From CAYLNK01 sp964384675 (lineage in GTDB: Bacteria; Acidobacteriota; Thermoanaerobaculia; UBA5066), in contig CAYLNK010000100.1 of the NCBI GenBank assembly GCA_964384675.1, positions 1 to 19,820 of the forward strand: 19,820 nucleotides of DNA, written 5' to 3'. Position 1 is the first letter of the stretch, and each line of letters opens with the position of its first letter. The translations under genes and the position numbers were made by a program. The notes beneath the pieces are model-generated. The model was not told the DNA's origin and did no database searches. It worked only from the letters and a program-made list of their open reading frames with translations. Shown here one piece after another: positions 1 to 7,720 of this stretch.

Positions 1-1743
1 CGCGTCGGTCACGCCGGCAAGGCCGGCATGCGCGGCGGCCCGGGCGAGCGCCCCCGGCGTCCCCTCGAAGACGAGCCGCCCGCCGAGCCGCCCCGCCGCG
101 GGCCCCAGGTCGAGGACGTGGTCCGCGGCGCGCACGACGTCGAGGTCGTGCTCCACGACGACCACCGCGTTGCCGCGTTCGGCCAGCTCCCCGAGGACGT
201 CGAGGAGCCGCCGCGTGTCGCGGGGATGGAGGCCGACCGTCGGCTCGTCGAGCACGTAGAGGCTCCCGGTGAGCGCGCTCCCCACCGCCGCGCCGAGCTG
301 GATCCGCTGCGCCTCGCCGCCGGAGAGCGTCCGCATGGTGCGGCCGAGGGTCAGGTAGCCGAGGCCCAGCTCCACCAGAGTCGCGAGACGGCGGGTGACG
401 TCGGCGAGGAGGGCCCCGCCCCGCGCGCTCTCGTTCTCCGTCCACGGCGTCGCGCGGAGGAGATCGAGCAGCTCGGAGAGGGGGAGCCCCTGAAGACCCG
501 CGAACGACCGCCCCGCGACCGACACCGCGAGCGCCTCCGGGTTGAGGCGCGCCCCGTGGCACGCCGGGCACTCGGTGTAGCCGCGGTACCGCGCGATCAG
601 CACCCGGACGTGCACCTTGTACCGCTTCTTCTCGAGCCACTCGAAGAGCCCGGCCACGCCGTACCACTCCCCGCGCCCGGACCAGACGACGTCCCGCTCG
701 TCGTCGCGGAGCTCGGACCACGGCACGTCGCGGCGCACCCGGTACTTCCGGCAGGCGCGCCACAGGTCGGCGTAGGCGCTCGCGTACGCCGGAGAGTTGA
801 ACGGGGCGATCGGACGCTCCTCCAGCGTCCTGCCGGGGTCGGGAATGACGCGATCGCGATCGACGCCCGCGATCCGGCCGAAGCCCTGGCACGTCTGGCA
901 GGCGCCGCGAGGCGAATTGAAGGAGAAGAGGGCCGGGAACGGGTCCCGGAACACCCGCCCGCAGCCGGCACAGACGAGCCCGCGGCGATACGTCCGCTCC
1001 CCGGCGCTCCCCGCCCGCCGGACGCCGATCCGTCCCTCCCCCAGCTCCAGCGCGCTCTCGATGGTGCGCAGGAGCTCCGGGTCGTCCGCGCGGACGGCGT
1101 GGCGCCCGACGAGGAGGCGGAGCGGTCCGGGCGACAGCGCCGGCTCGAGCTCGAGCACCTCGCCCGCGTCCGTCACGCGGCGGAAGTAGCCGGCGCGGCG
1201 CCACTCGGCCCCTTGCCGTTCGCCGTCGACGACCGTCCGCGCCACCGAGACGAGGACGCGCGCGCCCTCGCCGAATTCGGCCAGGAGCGCGGCGAGGAGG
1301 CCGGCGGGCGTCGCCCTCGTGACCGGAAGCCGGCACTCCGGGCAGACGATCGTCCCGATCGCGGCGTAGAGGAGCCTCAGGCCGTCGTCGATCTCGGTCG
1401 CGGTTCCGACCGTCGAGCGGGCCGAGCGCGTCGGCGCCCGCTGCGAGACGGCGATCGCCGGCAGCACGGGGTCGATCCGGTCCACGTCGGGCCGCTCCAT
1501 CCGCTCCAGGAACTGTCGCGCGTAGGTCGACATCGACTCCACGAAGCGCCGCTGTCCCTCGGCGTAGAGCGTGTCGAACGCCAGCGACGACTTGCCGGAG
1601 CCGGAAGGACCCGTGATCACCGTGATCGCGCCGACCGGGATCCGGCACGAGACGTCCTTCAGGTTGTGCGTCCGGGCGCCGGCAATCTCGATCGGCGGCA
1701 GGCCCGCTCGCCCGGCTCGCCGGCGGAGGGAGCCCCGCCTCAT
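1..1743 (-). CDS. uvrA: UvrABC excinuclease subunit A (UvrA), N-terminal half, cut by window edge
   Basis: UvrA is the DNA-damage-sensing ATPase of nucleotide excision repair; it loads UvrB at lesions. The frame is open to base 1, so 581 codons are visible of a family length near 940. Visible in order: first Walker A GPSGSGKSS (about residues 45-53), the UvrA block GQRRFVESMSTYARQFLERM (63-82), a zinc finger C258-x2-C261-x20-C282-x2-C285 with FSFNSPRGAC between the pairs, the ABC signature LSGGEAQRIQ (473-482) and Walker B YVLDEP (496-501). Only the first ATPase half is in the window; the second lies beyond base 1. The ATG at 1743 overlaps the upstream methyltransferase stop (ATGA) and there is no Shine-Dalgarno, so translation is probably coupled. 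The first 15 residues are an Arg-rich extension. No later in-frame start precedes the conserved core. Confidence 0.96.
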   Translation of the reverse strand, partial: MRRGSLRRRAGRAGLPPIEIAGARTHNLKDVSCRIPVGAITVITGPSGSGKSSLAFDTLYAEGQRRFVESMSTYARQFLERMERPDVDRIDPVLPAIAVSQRAPTRSARSTVGTATEIDDGLRLLYAAIGTIVCPECRLPVTRATPAGLLAALLAEFGEGARVLVSVARTVVDGERQGAEWRRAGYFRRVTDAGEVLELEPALSPGPLRLLVGRHAVRADDPELLRTIESALELGEGRIGVRRAGSAGERTYRRGLVCAGCGRVFRDPFPALFSFNSPRGACQTCQGFGRIAGVDRDRVIPDPGRTLEERPIAPFNSPAYASAYADLWRACRKYRVRRDVPWSELRDDERDVVWSGRGEWYGVAGLFEWLEKKRYKVHVRVLIARYRGYTECPACHGARLNPEALAVSVAGRSFAGLQGLPLSELLDLLRATPWTENESARGGALLADVTRRLATLVELGLGYLTLGRTMRTLSGGEAQRIQLGAAVGSALTGSLYVLDEPTVGLHPRDTRRLLDVLGELAERGNAVVVVEHDLDVVRAADHVLDLGPAAGRLGGRLVFEGTPGALARAAAHAGLAGVTDA

Positions 1744-2333
1744 CCCGCGCGGAAGACGGCCAGCTGGTTGAGACCGAGGAGGAACCGCTCGTACCGCTCC
1801 AGCGTCAACCCCGCCCGCGCCCCCGCGGCCTCGAGCGCGGCCCGGTCGAGGAGGGTCTCGTGCTCCTCGTCGGCGTGCGCCGAGAGGAGCCCCAGCCGCG
1901 CGCCCGCCTCCAGGGGGATCCGGCCCGCGGGATGCGGGGTCGTCGTCACCACTCGTCCGCCGGGGACGAGGAGGGGCGCGACCCGGGCGAGGGCGGCTCC
2001 GGGGTCGGCCAGGTGCTCGAGGAGCGCCAGCATCAGGACGATCTCGAAACCGGGGGCCGCGCCGAGCCCGGGCGGCGGCGGCTCCGCGGCCACGTCCCAG
2101 AGGTGGTACGCCGCCGACGGGTGGCGGCGCCGGTTCTCCTCGACGACCCACGGCATCCGGTCGCAGCCCACGTACGACGGGAAGCGGGCCGAAAGGTCGG
2201 AGAGGCCGCACCCCACGTCGAGGACCCGGGCCTCCGGCGCGACCACCCGGAGCGCGGCGCCGAGCCGGGCGCGTTGCACCCGTAGGGTCAGGGAGCCGTA
2301 GTACGGGGAGCCTGAGAACGTGGCCGTCGTCAT
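1740..2333 (-). CDS. Class I SAM-dependent methyltransferase
   Basis: A 197-residue protein with a Rossmann methyltransferase core. Motif I is VLDVGCG (residues 37-43), followed by an acidic position in YVGCDRM (54-60). The motif IV region is FEIVLMLALLEHLADP (96-111), and the post-motif is LLVPGGRVVTTTPHP (121-135). These are typical of Methyltransf_11/23 enzymes acting on small molecules, lipids or proteins. The substrate cannot be read from sequence. The open frame extends far upstream, but ATG at 2333 is chosen because the fold begins shortly after it and the divergent marC promoter lies just upstream. Its stop overlaps the uvrA start by 4 nt, so it is the first gene of a two-gene unit; a functional link to repair is not implied. 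Confidence 0.87.
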   Translation of the reverse strand: MTTATFSGSPYYGSLTLRVQRARLGAALRVVAPEARVLDVGCGLSDLSARFPSYVGCDRMPWVVEENRRRHPSAAYHLWDVAAEPPPPGLGAAPGFEIVLMLALLEHLADPGAALARVAPLLVPGGRVVTTTPHPAGRIPLEAGARLGLLSAHADEEHETLLDRAALEAAGARAGLTLERYERFLLGLNQLAVFRAG

Positions 2334-2337
2334 CGGG

Positions 2338-2354
2338 GCCGGTATGGTACCGGC
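2338..2354. promoter_or_regulatory. Inverted repeat in a divergent intergenic region
   Basis: A perfect 7-bp inverted repeat, GCCGGTA-TGG-TACCGGC, fills much of the 42-bp gap between the divergent methyltransferase (start 2333) and marC (start 2376). Its place suggests an operator that could affect both genes. A chance palindrome is possible in such GC-rich DNA. Confidence 0.35.
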
Positions 2355-2362
2355 TCTCCCAC

Positions 2363-2368
2363 TACACT
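2363..2368 (+). promoter_or_regulatory. Putative -10 element for marC, leaderless spacing
   Basis: TACACT is followed by exactly 7 nt and then the GTG start at 2376. Transcription would begin at or next to the start codon. No Shine-Dalgarno is present. No good -35 hexamer is visible. Confidence 0.45.
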
Positions 2369-2375
2369 CCGCGCC

Positions 2376-3008
2376 GTGTCCGAGACCCTCTCGTACGGCC
2401 TCCTGGCGTTCTCGTCGCTCTTCTCGGTGATCAATGCGATCGGGGCGGCGCCGCTCTTCGTGGGGATGACGGAGCGCCAGGACCTCCGGGTTCGGCGGCG
2501 GACGGCGTATCGCGCCTGCCTCACGGCCACCGCCGTGCTCGCGGCCTTCGCGATCGCGGGCGGAGCGATCTTCGCGTTCTTCGGCATCACCGTCCCGGCG
2601 TTCCAGATCGCCGGCGGGATCCTGTTCACGACGATCGGGCTGAAGACGCTCGACGAGGGGAAGCAGGACCTCCCCGACGAGACGCCCTCCAGCCCGGCCG
2701 ATCCTGGCGTCGTCCCGCTCGGGATCCCGCTCATCTCCGGGCCGGGCGCGATCTCGACGGTGATGGTGCTGATCGGGCAGGCCGACGACGCCGTCAAGCG
2801 CCTCGCTCTCGGCGGCGCGATCGTCCTCAACATGATCCTGACGCTGGGCATCCTCCTCCTCGCGCCGCGCATCGTCGCCCGCCTGGGAGAGACCGGGCAG
2901 AAGGTGGTCGCGAAGATCATGGGCCTCCTCACCGCGGTCGTCGGCGTGCAGTTCGTCATCAACGGGGCGACCACGGTCGCGACCGGGATCCTCCGGCACC
3001 GCGGGTAG
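2376..3008 (+). CDS. MarC family integral membrane protein
   Basis: A 210-residue hydrophobic protein with about six predicted membrane spans, matching the MarC/UPF0056 family in length and pattern. The N-terminal span contains FSVINAIGAAPLFVGMT and the middle contains VPLGIPLISGPGAISTVMVL, which is the hallmark 'P(L)..PL..GPG.I.T' block of MarC proteins. The family sits in the inner membrane. It was once linked to multiple antibiotic resistance, but that role was not upheld and its substrate is unknown. The GTG start at 2376 gives the first span a short polar lead (SETLSYG). There is no Shine-Dalgarno; a -10-like TACACT lies 7 nt upstream. The GNAT gene follows 15 bp downstream on the same strand. 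Confidence 0.9.
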   Translation: MSETLSYGLLAFSSLFSVINAIGAAPLFVGMTERQDLRVRRRTAYRACLTATAVLAAFAIAGGAIFAFFGITVPAFQIAGGILFTTIGLKTLDEGKQDLPDETPSSPADPGVVPLGIPLISGPGAISTVMVLIGQADDAVKRLALGGAIVLNMILTLGILLLAPRIVARLGETGQKVVAKIMGLLTAVVGVQFVINGATTVATGILRHRG

Positions 3009-3011
3009 CGG

Positions 3012-3017
3012 TAGGCT
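3012..3017 (+). promoter_or_regulatory. Putative -10 element for the GNAT gene, leaderless spacing
   Basis: TAGGCT is followed by 6 nt and then ATG at 3024. It lies in the 15-bp gap after marC. There is no Shine-Dalgarno before the ATG, so a leaderless transcript is possible in addition to readthrough from marC. Confidence 0.35.
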
Positions 3018-3023
3018 CTCCCC

Positions 3024-3518
3024 ATGACGACGAACGCGCTGGTCCTCCGGCCCGCGGCCCAGGAGGACGTCCCGACGATCGCCCGGCTCATCCACGCCCT
3101 CTCCGTGTACGAGAAGCTCGAGCACGAGTGCCACGCCAGCGAGGAGTCGCTCCGCACGCACCTGTTCGGTCCGCGGCCGTACGCCGAGGTCGTCATCGCC
3201 GAGTGGGAGGGCCGGGCCGCCGGCTTCGCCCTCTTCTTCCACAGCTACTCGACGTTCCTGACCAGGCCCGGGATCTACCTGGAGGACCTCTTCGTGGAGC
3301 CGGAGCTGCGGGGCCACGGCATCGGAAAGGCCCTCCTCGGGAAGCTGGCGTCGCTGGCCGTCGCGCGCGGCTGCGGACGGCTCGAGTGGAGCGTGCTGAA
3401 ATGGAACGCCCCGGCCATCGGCTTCTACGAGAAGCTGGGGGCCGTTCCGATGGAGGAATGGCAGGTCTACCGGCTCACCGGCGACGCACTTCACCGCCTG
3501 GGGGACGCGGAGGGATAA
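3024..3518 (+). CDS. GNAT family N-acetyltransferase, diamine (SSAT-like) type
   Basis: A 164-residue single-domain GNAT protein that would transfer acetyl from acetyl-CoA to an amine. Motif A with the acetyl-CoA pyrophosphate loop is LEDLFVEPELRGHGIGKALL (residues 86-105; R96-G-H-G-I-G101). Motif B is LEWSVLKWNAPAIGFYEKLG (120-139), with the Tyr of FYEKLG in the usual place for the general acid. The C-terminal EEWQVYRL and the EWxVLxWNxPAIxFY block resemble the spermidine/spermine (diamine) N-acetyltransferase subgroup, so a polyamine or amino-acid side chain is a plausible substrate. That specificity is inferred. It lies 15 bp after marC and 16 bp before the GGDEF/EAL gene on the same strand. 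Confidence 0.9.
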   Translation: MTTNALVLRPAAQEDVPTIARLIHALSVYEKLEHECHASEESLRTHLFGPRPYAEVVIAEWEGRAAGFALFFHSYSTFLTRPGIYLEDLFVEPELRGHGIGKALLGKLASLAVARGCGRLEWSVLKWNAPAIGFYEKLGAVPMEEWQVYRLTGDALHRLGDAEG

Positions 3519-3534
3519 ACTCGGCGGCCAACCG

Positions 3535-5295
3535 ATGACCGCCAGCCGCCCGCCGCTCCGGCCGGAGGACCTGCTCGCCCGTTCGCCGCGTGTACCGCGT
3601 GTGATTCCGCCGCTGGAGTCTCCCGACCCCGTCGCCCTGTTCGACTCCGACGGCCGGCTCATCCAGGCCAACGAGGCCGCGCACGACGCGGGCGCCCCGG
3701 CTCCATCCCTCGCGGATCCGCCTCGCGCCGCGATGCCGCCGTTCTGGGGCGACGTCGAGGGCCGCAAGAGGCTCCTGGACGGCGTGGCTCAGCCGGGAGG
3801 CGCGCACAACCTGGAGGTGCGCCTCAAGGTGCGTGGCGGCTCCACCGAGCTGGTCTACTGGGTGACGGCGAAGACCTTTCCGCAGTCCGGGCCGGGCCGT
3901 TTCGTCGCCACCGCCCACGACGTAACCGAGAAGAACGCGGAGCACGAGCTCCTGAAGATGTGCTACGACGACCTGGCCTCCCGGGCGGACCGCGACCCGG
4001 TGACCGGGCTCTTCACGCGCGAGCACTTCCGGCTGCTGCTCGAGCACGAGATCGAGAAGGCGAAGCGGACGGGCCGGCCCCTGGCTCTCCTCCACTTCGG
4101 CCTGGACGACTTCAAGACTGTCAACGACACCCACGGCCTCGCGGCCGGCGACGAGTACCTGCTGCGCCTGGGCGACGAGCTGCGCGGCGCGCTCCACCGG
4201 GACGAGCTGATCGGGCGCGTGGGCGGCGACGAGATCGCGATCGTCTTCCCCGACACCAGCGGAGCGCGGGCGGCCGAGGAGGCCGAGCGGCTCGGCGTCC
4301 TCATCTCGCGCCTCTCCGCGACCTACGAGGGGAGCACCATCGCCCTGACCGCGAGCGCCGGGGCCGCCTTCTTCCCCGACCACGCCGAGCAGGCGTCCGA
4401 GCTCCTCCAGGCCGCGGACCTCGCGATGCACCAGGCCAAGCGGAAGGGCCGGTCCCTGTTCCGGATCCACGACCCGCAGGACCGCGAACGGGACCGGATC
4501 GGCACCTTGCGGGCCCAGGCGGAGCGGATCAAGACCGGCCTCGCCGAGGCGCGCTTCGTGCCCGTCTTCCAGCCCGTCGCCGACATCAACACCGGGCGGA
4601 TCGTCTCGGTGGAGACGCTCGCCCGGCTCAAGGACTCGACCGGCCGCCTGGTGTCGCCGGCGGAGTTCATCGACGCGGCGGAGCGGTTCGGCTTCATGAC
4701 CGCCATCGACCGGCTCGTCATCGCCGGCGCCTTCGACGCCCTCGTGGCTTCGCGCGGCCGCTCGCTGCCGGACCTCGAGATGGCGATCAACCTCTCGGGC
4801 CACGACTTCGACGACGACTCCCTGGTGGCGGACATCTCGCGCCTGGCGCGCAACAAGGGGATCCGCCCCGAGCGGATCACGTTCGAGATCACCGAGACGG
4901 CCGCCCTGAAGGACCTCCACCGCGTGCAGAACTTCACGCGCGCCTTGACGGCCGAGGGGTTCCGCTTCGCCCTCGACGACTTCGGGATCGGCTTCTCGTC
5001 GTTCAAGTACCTGCGCGAGCTGCCGGTCTCCTCGCTGAAGTTCGACCTCTCGTACATCCAGAACCTGCCGAGCCAGATCGAGAATCGGGTCTTCGTGCGC
5101 GGGATCGCCGAGATCTGCCGCGGACTGGGGGTGAAGACCGTCGCCGAAGGCGTCGAGTCGGCGACGATCCTCTCGATCCTCAAGGAGCTGGGCGTCGAGC
5201 GCGCCCAGGGCCACTACATCGGCTACCCGTCCCCGGAGCTGCCGCGCGCCAAGGGCGAGCCTTCCAGCGGCGTGATGAAGCGGCTGGAGCGGTAG
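3535..5295 (+). CDS. PAS-GGDEF-EAL cyclic-di-GMP signalling protein, probably a phosphodiesterase
   Basis: A 586-residue soluble protein without membrane spans. A PAS-like sensor domain covers about residues 28-137 (DPVALFDSDGRLIQANEAA). A GGDEF domain (154-312) begins with DPVTGLF and has the nucleotide/metal block GLDDFKTVND, but its signature is GGDEI (230-234), with Ile for the usual Phe/Tyr, and the inhibitory RxxD site upstream reads HRDE. The EAL domain (about 330-567) keeps the residues needed for c-di-GMP hydrolysis: E360-TL-x-R in the EAL position, N419 in INLS, E451 and E454 in FEITET, D481-D482 in LDDFG, K502 in SLKFD and E538 in VAEGVE, ending with QGHYIGYPSP. The likely net activity is c-di-GMP breakdown, with the GGDEF domain as a GTP-binding regulator. 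The ligand of the PAS domain is unknown. No Shine-Dalgarno is visible at the ATG. Confidence 0.92.
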   Translation: MTASRPPLRPEDLLARSPRVPRVIPPLESPDPVALFDSDGRLIQANEAAHDAGAPAPSLADPPRAAMPPFWGDVEGRKRLLDGVAQPGGAHNLEVRLKVRGGSTELVYWVTAKTFPQSGPGRFVATAHDVTEKNAEHELLKMCYDDLASRADRDPVTGLFTREHFRLLLEHEIEKAKRTGRPLALLHFGLDDFKTVNDTHGLAAGDEYLLRLGDELRGALHRDELIGRVGGDEIAIVFPDTSGARAAEEAERLGVLISRLSATYEGSTIALTASAGAAFFPDHAEQASELLQAADLAMHQAKRKGRSLFRIHDPQDRERDRIGTLRAQAERIKTGLAEARFVPVFQPVADINTGRIVSVETLARLKDSTGRLVSPAEFIDAAERFGFMTAIDRLVIAGAFDALVASRGRSLPDLEMAINLSGHDFDDDSLVADISRLARNKGIRPERITFEITETAALKDLHRVQNFTRALTAEGFRFALDDFGIGFSSFKYLRELPVSSLKFDLSYIQNLPSQIENRVFVRGIAEICRGLGVKTVAEGVESATILSILKELGVERAQGHYIGYPSPELPRAKGEPSSGVMKRLER

Positions 5296-5308
5296 CCCCT
5301 CCTCCGCG

Positions 5309-5977
5309 TCAGGTCTGCTGCTGGGCCAGGTTGTGCTTGATCGAGCGCCCCTCGGCGATGAAGACCGTCTCCTCGGCGATGTTCGTCGACAGGTCGCCCA
5401 CCCGCTCGAGGTTCTTCGAGACGCTCATGATCTCGATGCTGGCCGAGATCAGGCTCGGGTGCTCGGCCATGTAGGTCAGCAGCTCCCGGATGATCGAGCG
5501 GTGCTTCTGGTCGAGGACGTCGTCCTCCCTGCACACCTGGAGCGCGAGCGCGGCGTCGCGCCTCACGAAGGCGTCGAGCGCGCGCTTCAGCATCGTCCGC
5601 GCGATCTCGGCCATGTGCGGGACGTCGATCCACGGCTTGAACGGCCGCATCGCCGCCATCCGCACGGCCCCCTCGGCGATGTTGACGGCGTGGTCCCCGA
5701 TCCGCTCGAGGTCGTTGTTGATCTTGAGCGCGGCCACGAGGAACCGCAGGTCGACCGCCACCGGCTGCTGGAGCGCCAGCAGGCTGACGACCGCCTCCTC
5801 GTTCCGGACCTCCATCTGGTCGACGACCGGGTCCCGCGCGATCACCGCGTTCGCCTTGTCGACGTCGGCGGTGACCAGCGCCTCCACGGCGAGCCGGATC
5901 TGGCTCTCCGCCTCGGCGCCCATCAGGATCAGCTGCTGCCGGAGGAAGTCCAGCTGCTCGGAGAAGTGCTCTTTCAT
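5309..5977 (-). CDS. phoU: Phosphate signalling complex protein PhoU
   Basis: A 222-residue all-helical cytoplasmic protein with the two PhoU repeats expected for the family. Each carries the metal-cluster motif, NNDLERIGDHAVNIAE (residues 87-102) and KNLERVGDLSTNIAE (188-202). PhoU couples the PstSCAB phosphate transporter to the PhoR/PhoB two-component system and restrains phosphate uptake. No pst or phoBR genes are in the window. It begins 7 bp after the stop of the exopolyphosphatase gene, so the two are co-transcribed. Its start has only a weak GAG upstream, fitting translational coupling. It converges on the GGDEF/EAL gene with a 13-bp gap in which no hairpin is evident. Confidence 0.97.
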   Translation of the reverse strand: MKEHFSEQLDFLRQQLILMGAEAESQIRLAVEALVTADVDKANAVIARDPVVDQMEVRNEEAVVSLLALQQPVAVDLRFLVAALKINNDLERIGDHAVNIAEGAVRMAAMRPFKPWIDVPHMAEIARTMLKRALDAFVRRDAALALQVCREDDVLDQKHRSIIRELLTYMAEHPSLISASIEIMSVSKNLERVGDLSTNIAEETVFIAEGRSIKHNLAQQQT

Positions 5978-5984
5978 CTCGGTC

Positions 5985-7664
5985 TCACGACGGCTCCCCG
6001 GGCGCGGGGAACTCCAGCGGCACCGGCAGGAGCCGTCCCTTTCCGGACGGCGCCTCGGCGGCGCCCGTCCTGACGACGTTCTCGACCATTGCCTCGACGC
6101 GGCGCCCGAAGACGCGCTCGAAGAGGTCGCTCTTCTTCTGGAGCGCCCAGACCTCGAGCTCCGGGTTGCCCGAGACGTGGAGCGAGAGGACCACCCGGCG
6201 CCGCCTCACCGAGACCTCCACGTCGGTCACGATCTGACGGTGAGTCCGGTCGAGCGAGTCGGCCAGGCGCAGCAGCGCCGAGAGCTTCTCCACGACGGGG
6301 CGCAGCCACGGGTCGAGCCTCGCGAACGCGTCGTGAGTCGACTTCGGGCGGCCCTTCCGGTGGTACCGGGCCACCTGGGCGATCACCGACACCTCGTCCT
6401 CGGAGAAGCCCTTCAGCCCCCCGTGCGTGATCAGGTAGGCGGAGTGCCGGTGGTGTCCGGCGTAGCCGACCGACCAGCCGATGTCGTGGAGGCGTGCCGC
6501 ATGCTCCAGCCACTCCCGCTCCCGGTCGGCCAGCTGGTGGAGAGCGTGCGTCCGGTCGAACAGGTGGAGGGCGAACCTCACCGTCGTGACGGCGTGCCGC
6601 TCGTCCGTGCCGGAGCGCCGCAGGAGCCGGCCCACGCTCTCGCGCCTGACGTCCGCGTCCGGGTCGGCCTCGGGGACGCCCGCCTTGTCGAGCGCGTCCA
6701 GGAGGAGGCCGTCCCGGAGCGAGCGGTCCGACGCTTCCAGACGCGACACGCCGAGCTGCGTCATCAACGCCTGGAGCAGGAGGCCCCCGGCGACGAGGAG
6801 ATCGGCACGCCTGGCCTCGACGCCCGGCAGCTTCAGCTTGTCGCGGAGCGTCGTCCTCACGAGCTCCTTCACGACGCGGGAAAGCCCGGCCGCGGTGACG
6901 GTGCCCCGCCCCGCGGGCGGGATCGCCCGGCCCGCCAGCCCGGCCTCGAGCGCCGCGAGCTGGGCGATCGTCCCCGACGTGCCGATCACGGTCTTCACGC
7001 CCGCCGCGCGGATCGCCTTGGCGACCCGTCCGGCGCGGGCCCGCACCTCGTCGCGGAGAGCCTTGACCTGCTCCCGCGGCACCGGGTCGGCGGTCACGAA
7101 GACCTCGCTCAAGCGCACCGCGCCGAGCTCCAGGCTCTCGGCCACGAGCACCTTTCGCCCCTGCGACACCACGATCTCCGTCGAGCCGCCCCCGATGTCG
7201 ATCACGAGGAGCGGGTCGGCCGAGCGCGGGACGTCGTTCCGGACGGCGCGGAGGACGAGCCGGGCCTCCTCCTCGCCCGAGATCACCTCCAGGTCGAGGT
7301 CGGCGGCCTCCTTGACGCGACGCGCCAGCTCGGCCCCGTTGGCCGCCTCCCTCACCGCGCACGTCGCGGCGCAGACGATCCGCCCGGCGCCGCTCGCGCG
7401 GGCCAGCGCGGCGAAGCGCGTCAGGCAGGCGACGCCGCCCGCGATGGCCTCCTCCGAGAGCCGGCCCGTCTTGAGCGTCTCGTGCCCGAGACGCACCATC
7501 GCCTTCTCGCGCGCGAGGACCTCGAGCGAGCCGTCGTCCCCGGGACGTGCCACGAGCAGCTTGATGGAGTTCGAGCCGACGTCGATCGCGGCGATCGGCT
7601 CCGCCTCGAGCCGGGGCGGAGGAGCCGGAAGGGGCCGGAGGACGCCGGCGCGCGACGAGACCAT
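5985..7664 (-). CDS. ppx: Exopolyphosphatase, Ppx/GppA family with C-terminal HD domain
   Basis: A 559-residue two-part enzyme. The N-terminal ASKHA phosphatase half has the first phosphate loop AIDVGSNSIKLLV (residues 26-38), the catalytic-glutamate motif ISGEEEARL (128-136), the second loop VIDIGGGSTEIV (154-165) and a conserved ELGAVRLSE (179-187). The C-terminal half (about 340-480) is HD-like, with LHDIGWSVG (392-400) and ARYHRKGRP (432-440). The family hydrolyses terminal phosphate from polyphosphate and, in some members, pppGpp; the sequence cannot separate these. It is first in an operon with phoU. The ATG at 7664 is preceded by TAGCAT with 7-nt spacing and no Shine-Dalgarno. The first ~20 residues are a Pro/Arg-rich lead before the domain begins. 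Confidence 0.94.
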   Translation of the reverse strand: MVSSRAGVLRPLPAPPPRLEAEPIAAIDVGSNSIKLLVARPGDDGSLEVLAREKAMVRLGHETLKTGRLSEEAIAGGVACLTRFAALARASGAGRIVCAATCAVREAANGAELARRVKEAADLDLEVISGEEEARLVLRAVRNDVPRSADPLLVIDIGGGSTEIVVSQGRKVLVAESLELGAVRLSEVFVTADPVPREQVKALRDEVRARAGRVAKAIRAAGVKTVIGTSGTIAQLAALEAGLAGRAIPPAGRGTVTAAGLSRVVKELVRTTLRDKLKLPGVEARRADLLVAGGLLLQALMTQLGVSRLEASDRSLRDGLLLDALDKAGVPEADPDADVRRESVGRLLRRSGTDERHAVTTVRFALHLFDRTHALHQLADREREWLEHAARLHDIGWSVGYAGHHRHSAYLITHGGLKGFSEDEVSVIAQVARYHRKGRPKSTHDAFARLDPWLRPVVEKLSALLRLADSLDRTHRQIVTDVEVSVRRRRVVLSLHVSGNPELEVWALQKKSDLFERVFGRRVEAMVENVVRTGAAEAPSGKGRLLPVPLEFPAPGEPS

Positions 7665-7671
7665 TCCGTCG

Positions 7672-7677
7672 ATGCTA
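7672..7677 (-). promoter_or_regulatory. Putative -10 element for ppx, leaderless spacing
   Basis: On the minus strand TAGCAT is followed by exactly 7 nt and then the ATG at 7664. No Shine-Dalgarno is present, and no convincing -35 is seen at 16-18 nt upstream. It shares the 56-bp divergent gap with the promoter of the phosphodiesterase gene. Confidence 0.45.
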
Positions 7678-7707
7678 CGAGGAATCCGTTAAGAGGGGGT
7701 GAAGGCC

Positions 7708-7713
7708 GATAAT
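7708..7713 (+). promoter_or_regulatory. Putative -10 element for the secreted phosphodiesterase, leaderless spacing
   Basis: GATAAT, five of six consensus bases, is followed by 7 nt and then the GTG start at 7721. Transcription would start at the GTG. No Shine-Dalgarno lies between. The hexamer 17 nt upstream (TCCGTT) is a poor -35. Confidence 0.5.
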
Positions 7714-7720
7714 CCCGCCC

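Noticed and set aside
28..2301. 757-codon open frame on the plus strand opposite uvrA and the methyltransferase.
   Set aside because: Its product is Arg/Pro/Glu-rich with no domain, while the minus strand encodes a full set of UvrA motifs. Long antisense frames are expected at this GC content.
2334..3767. N-terminal extension of the methyltransferase frame running under marC and the GNAT gene.
   Set aside because: The extension has no domain and overlaps two well-supported genes. The ATG at 2333 fits the normal start of the fold.
3475..5214. 579-codon minus-strand open frame opposite the GGDEF/EAL gene.
   Set aside because: It is an antisense shadow; the plus strand encodes all PAS, GGDEF and EAL motifs.
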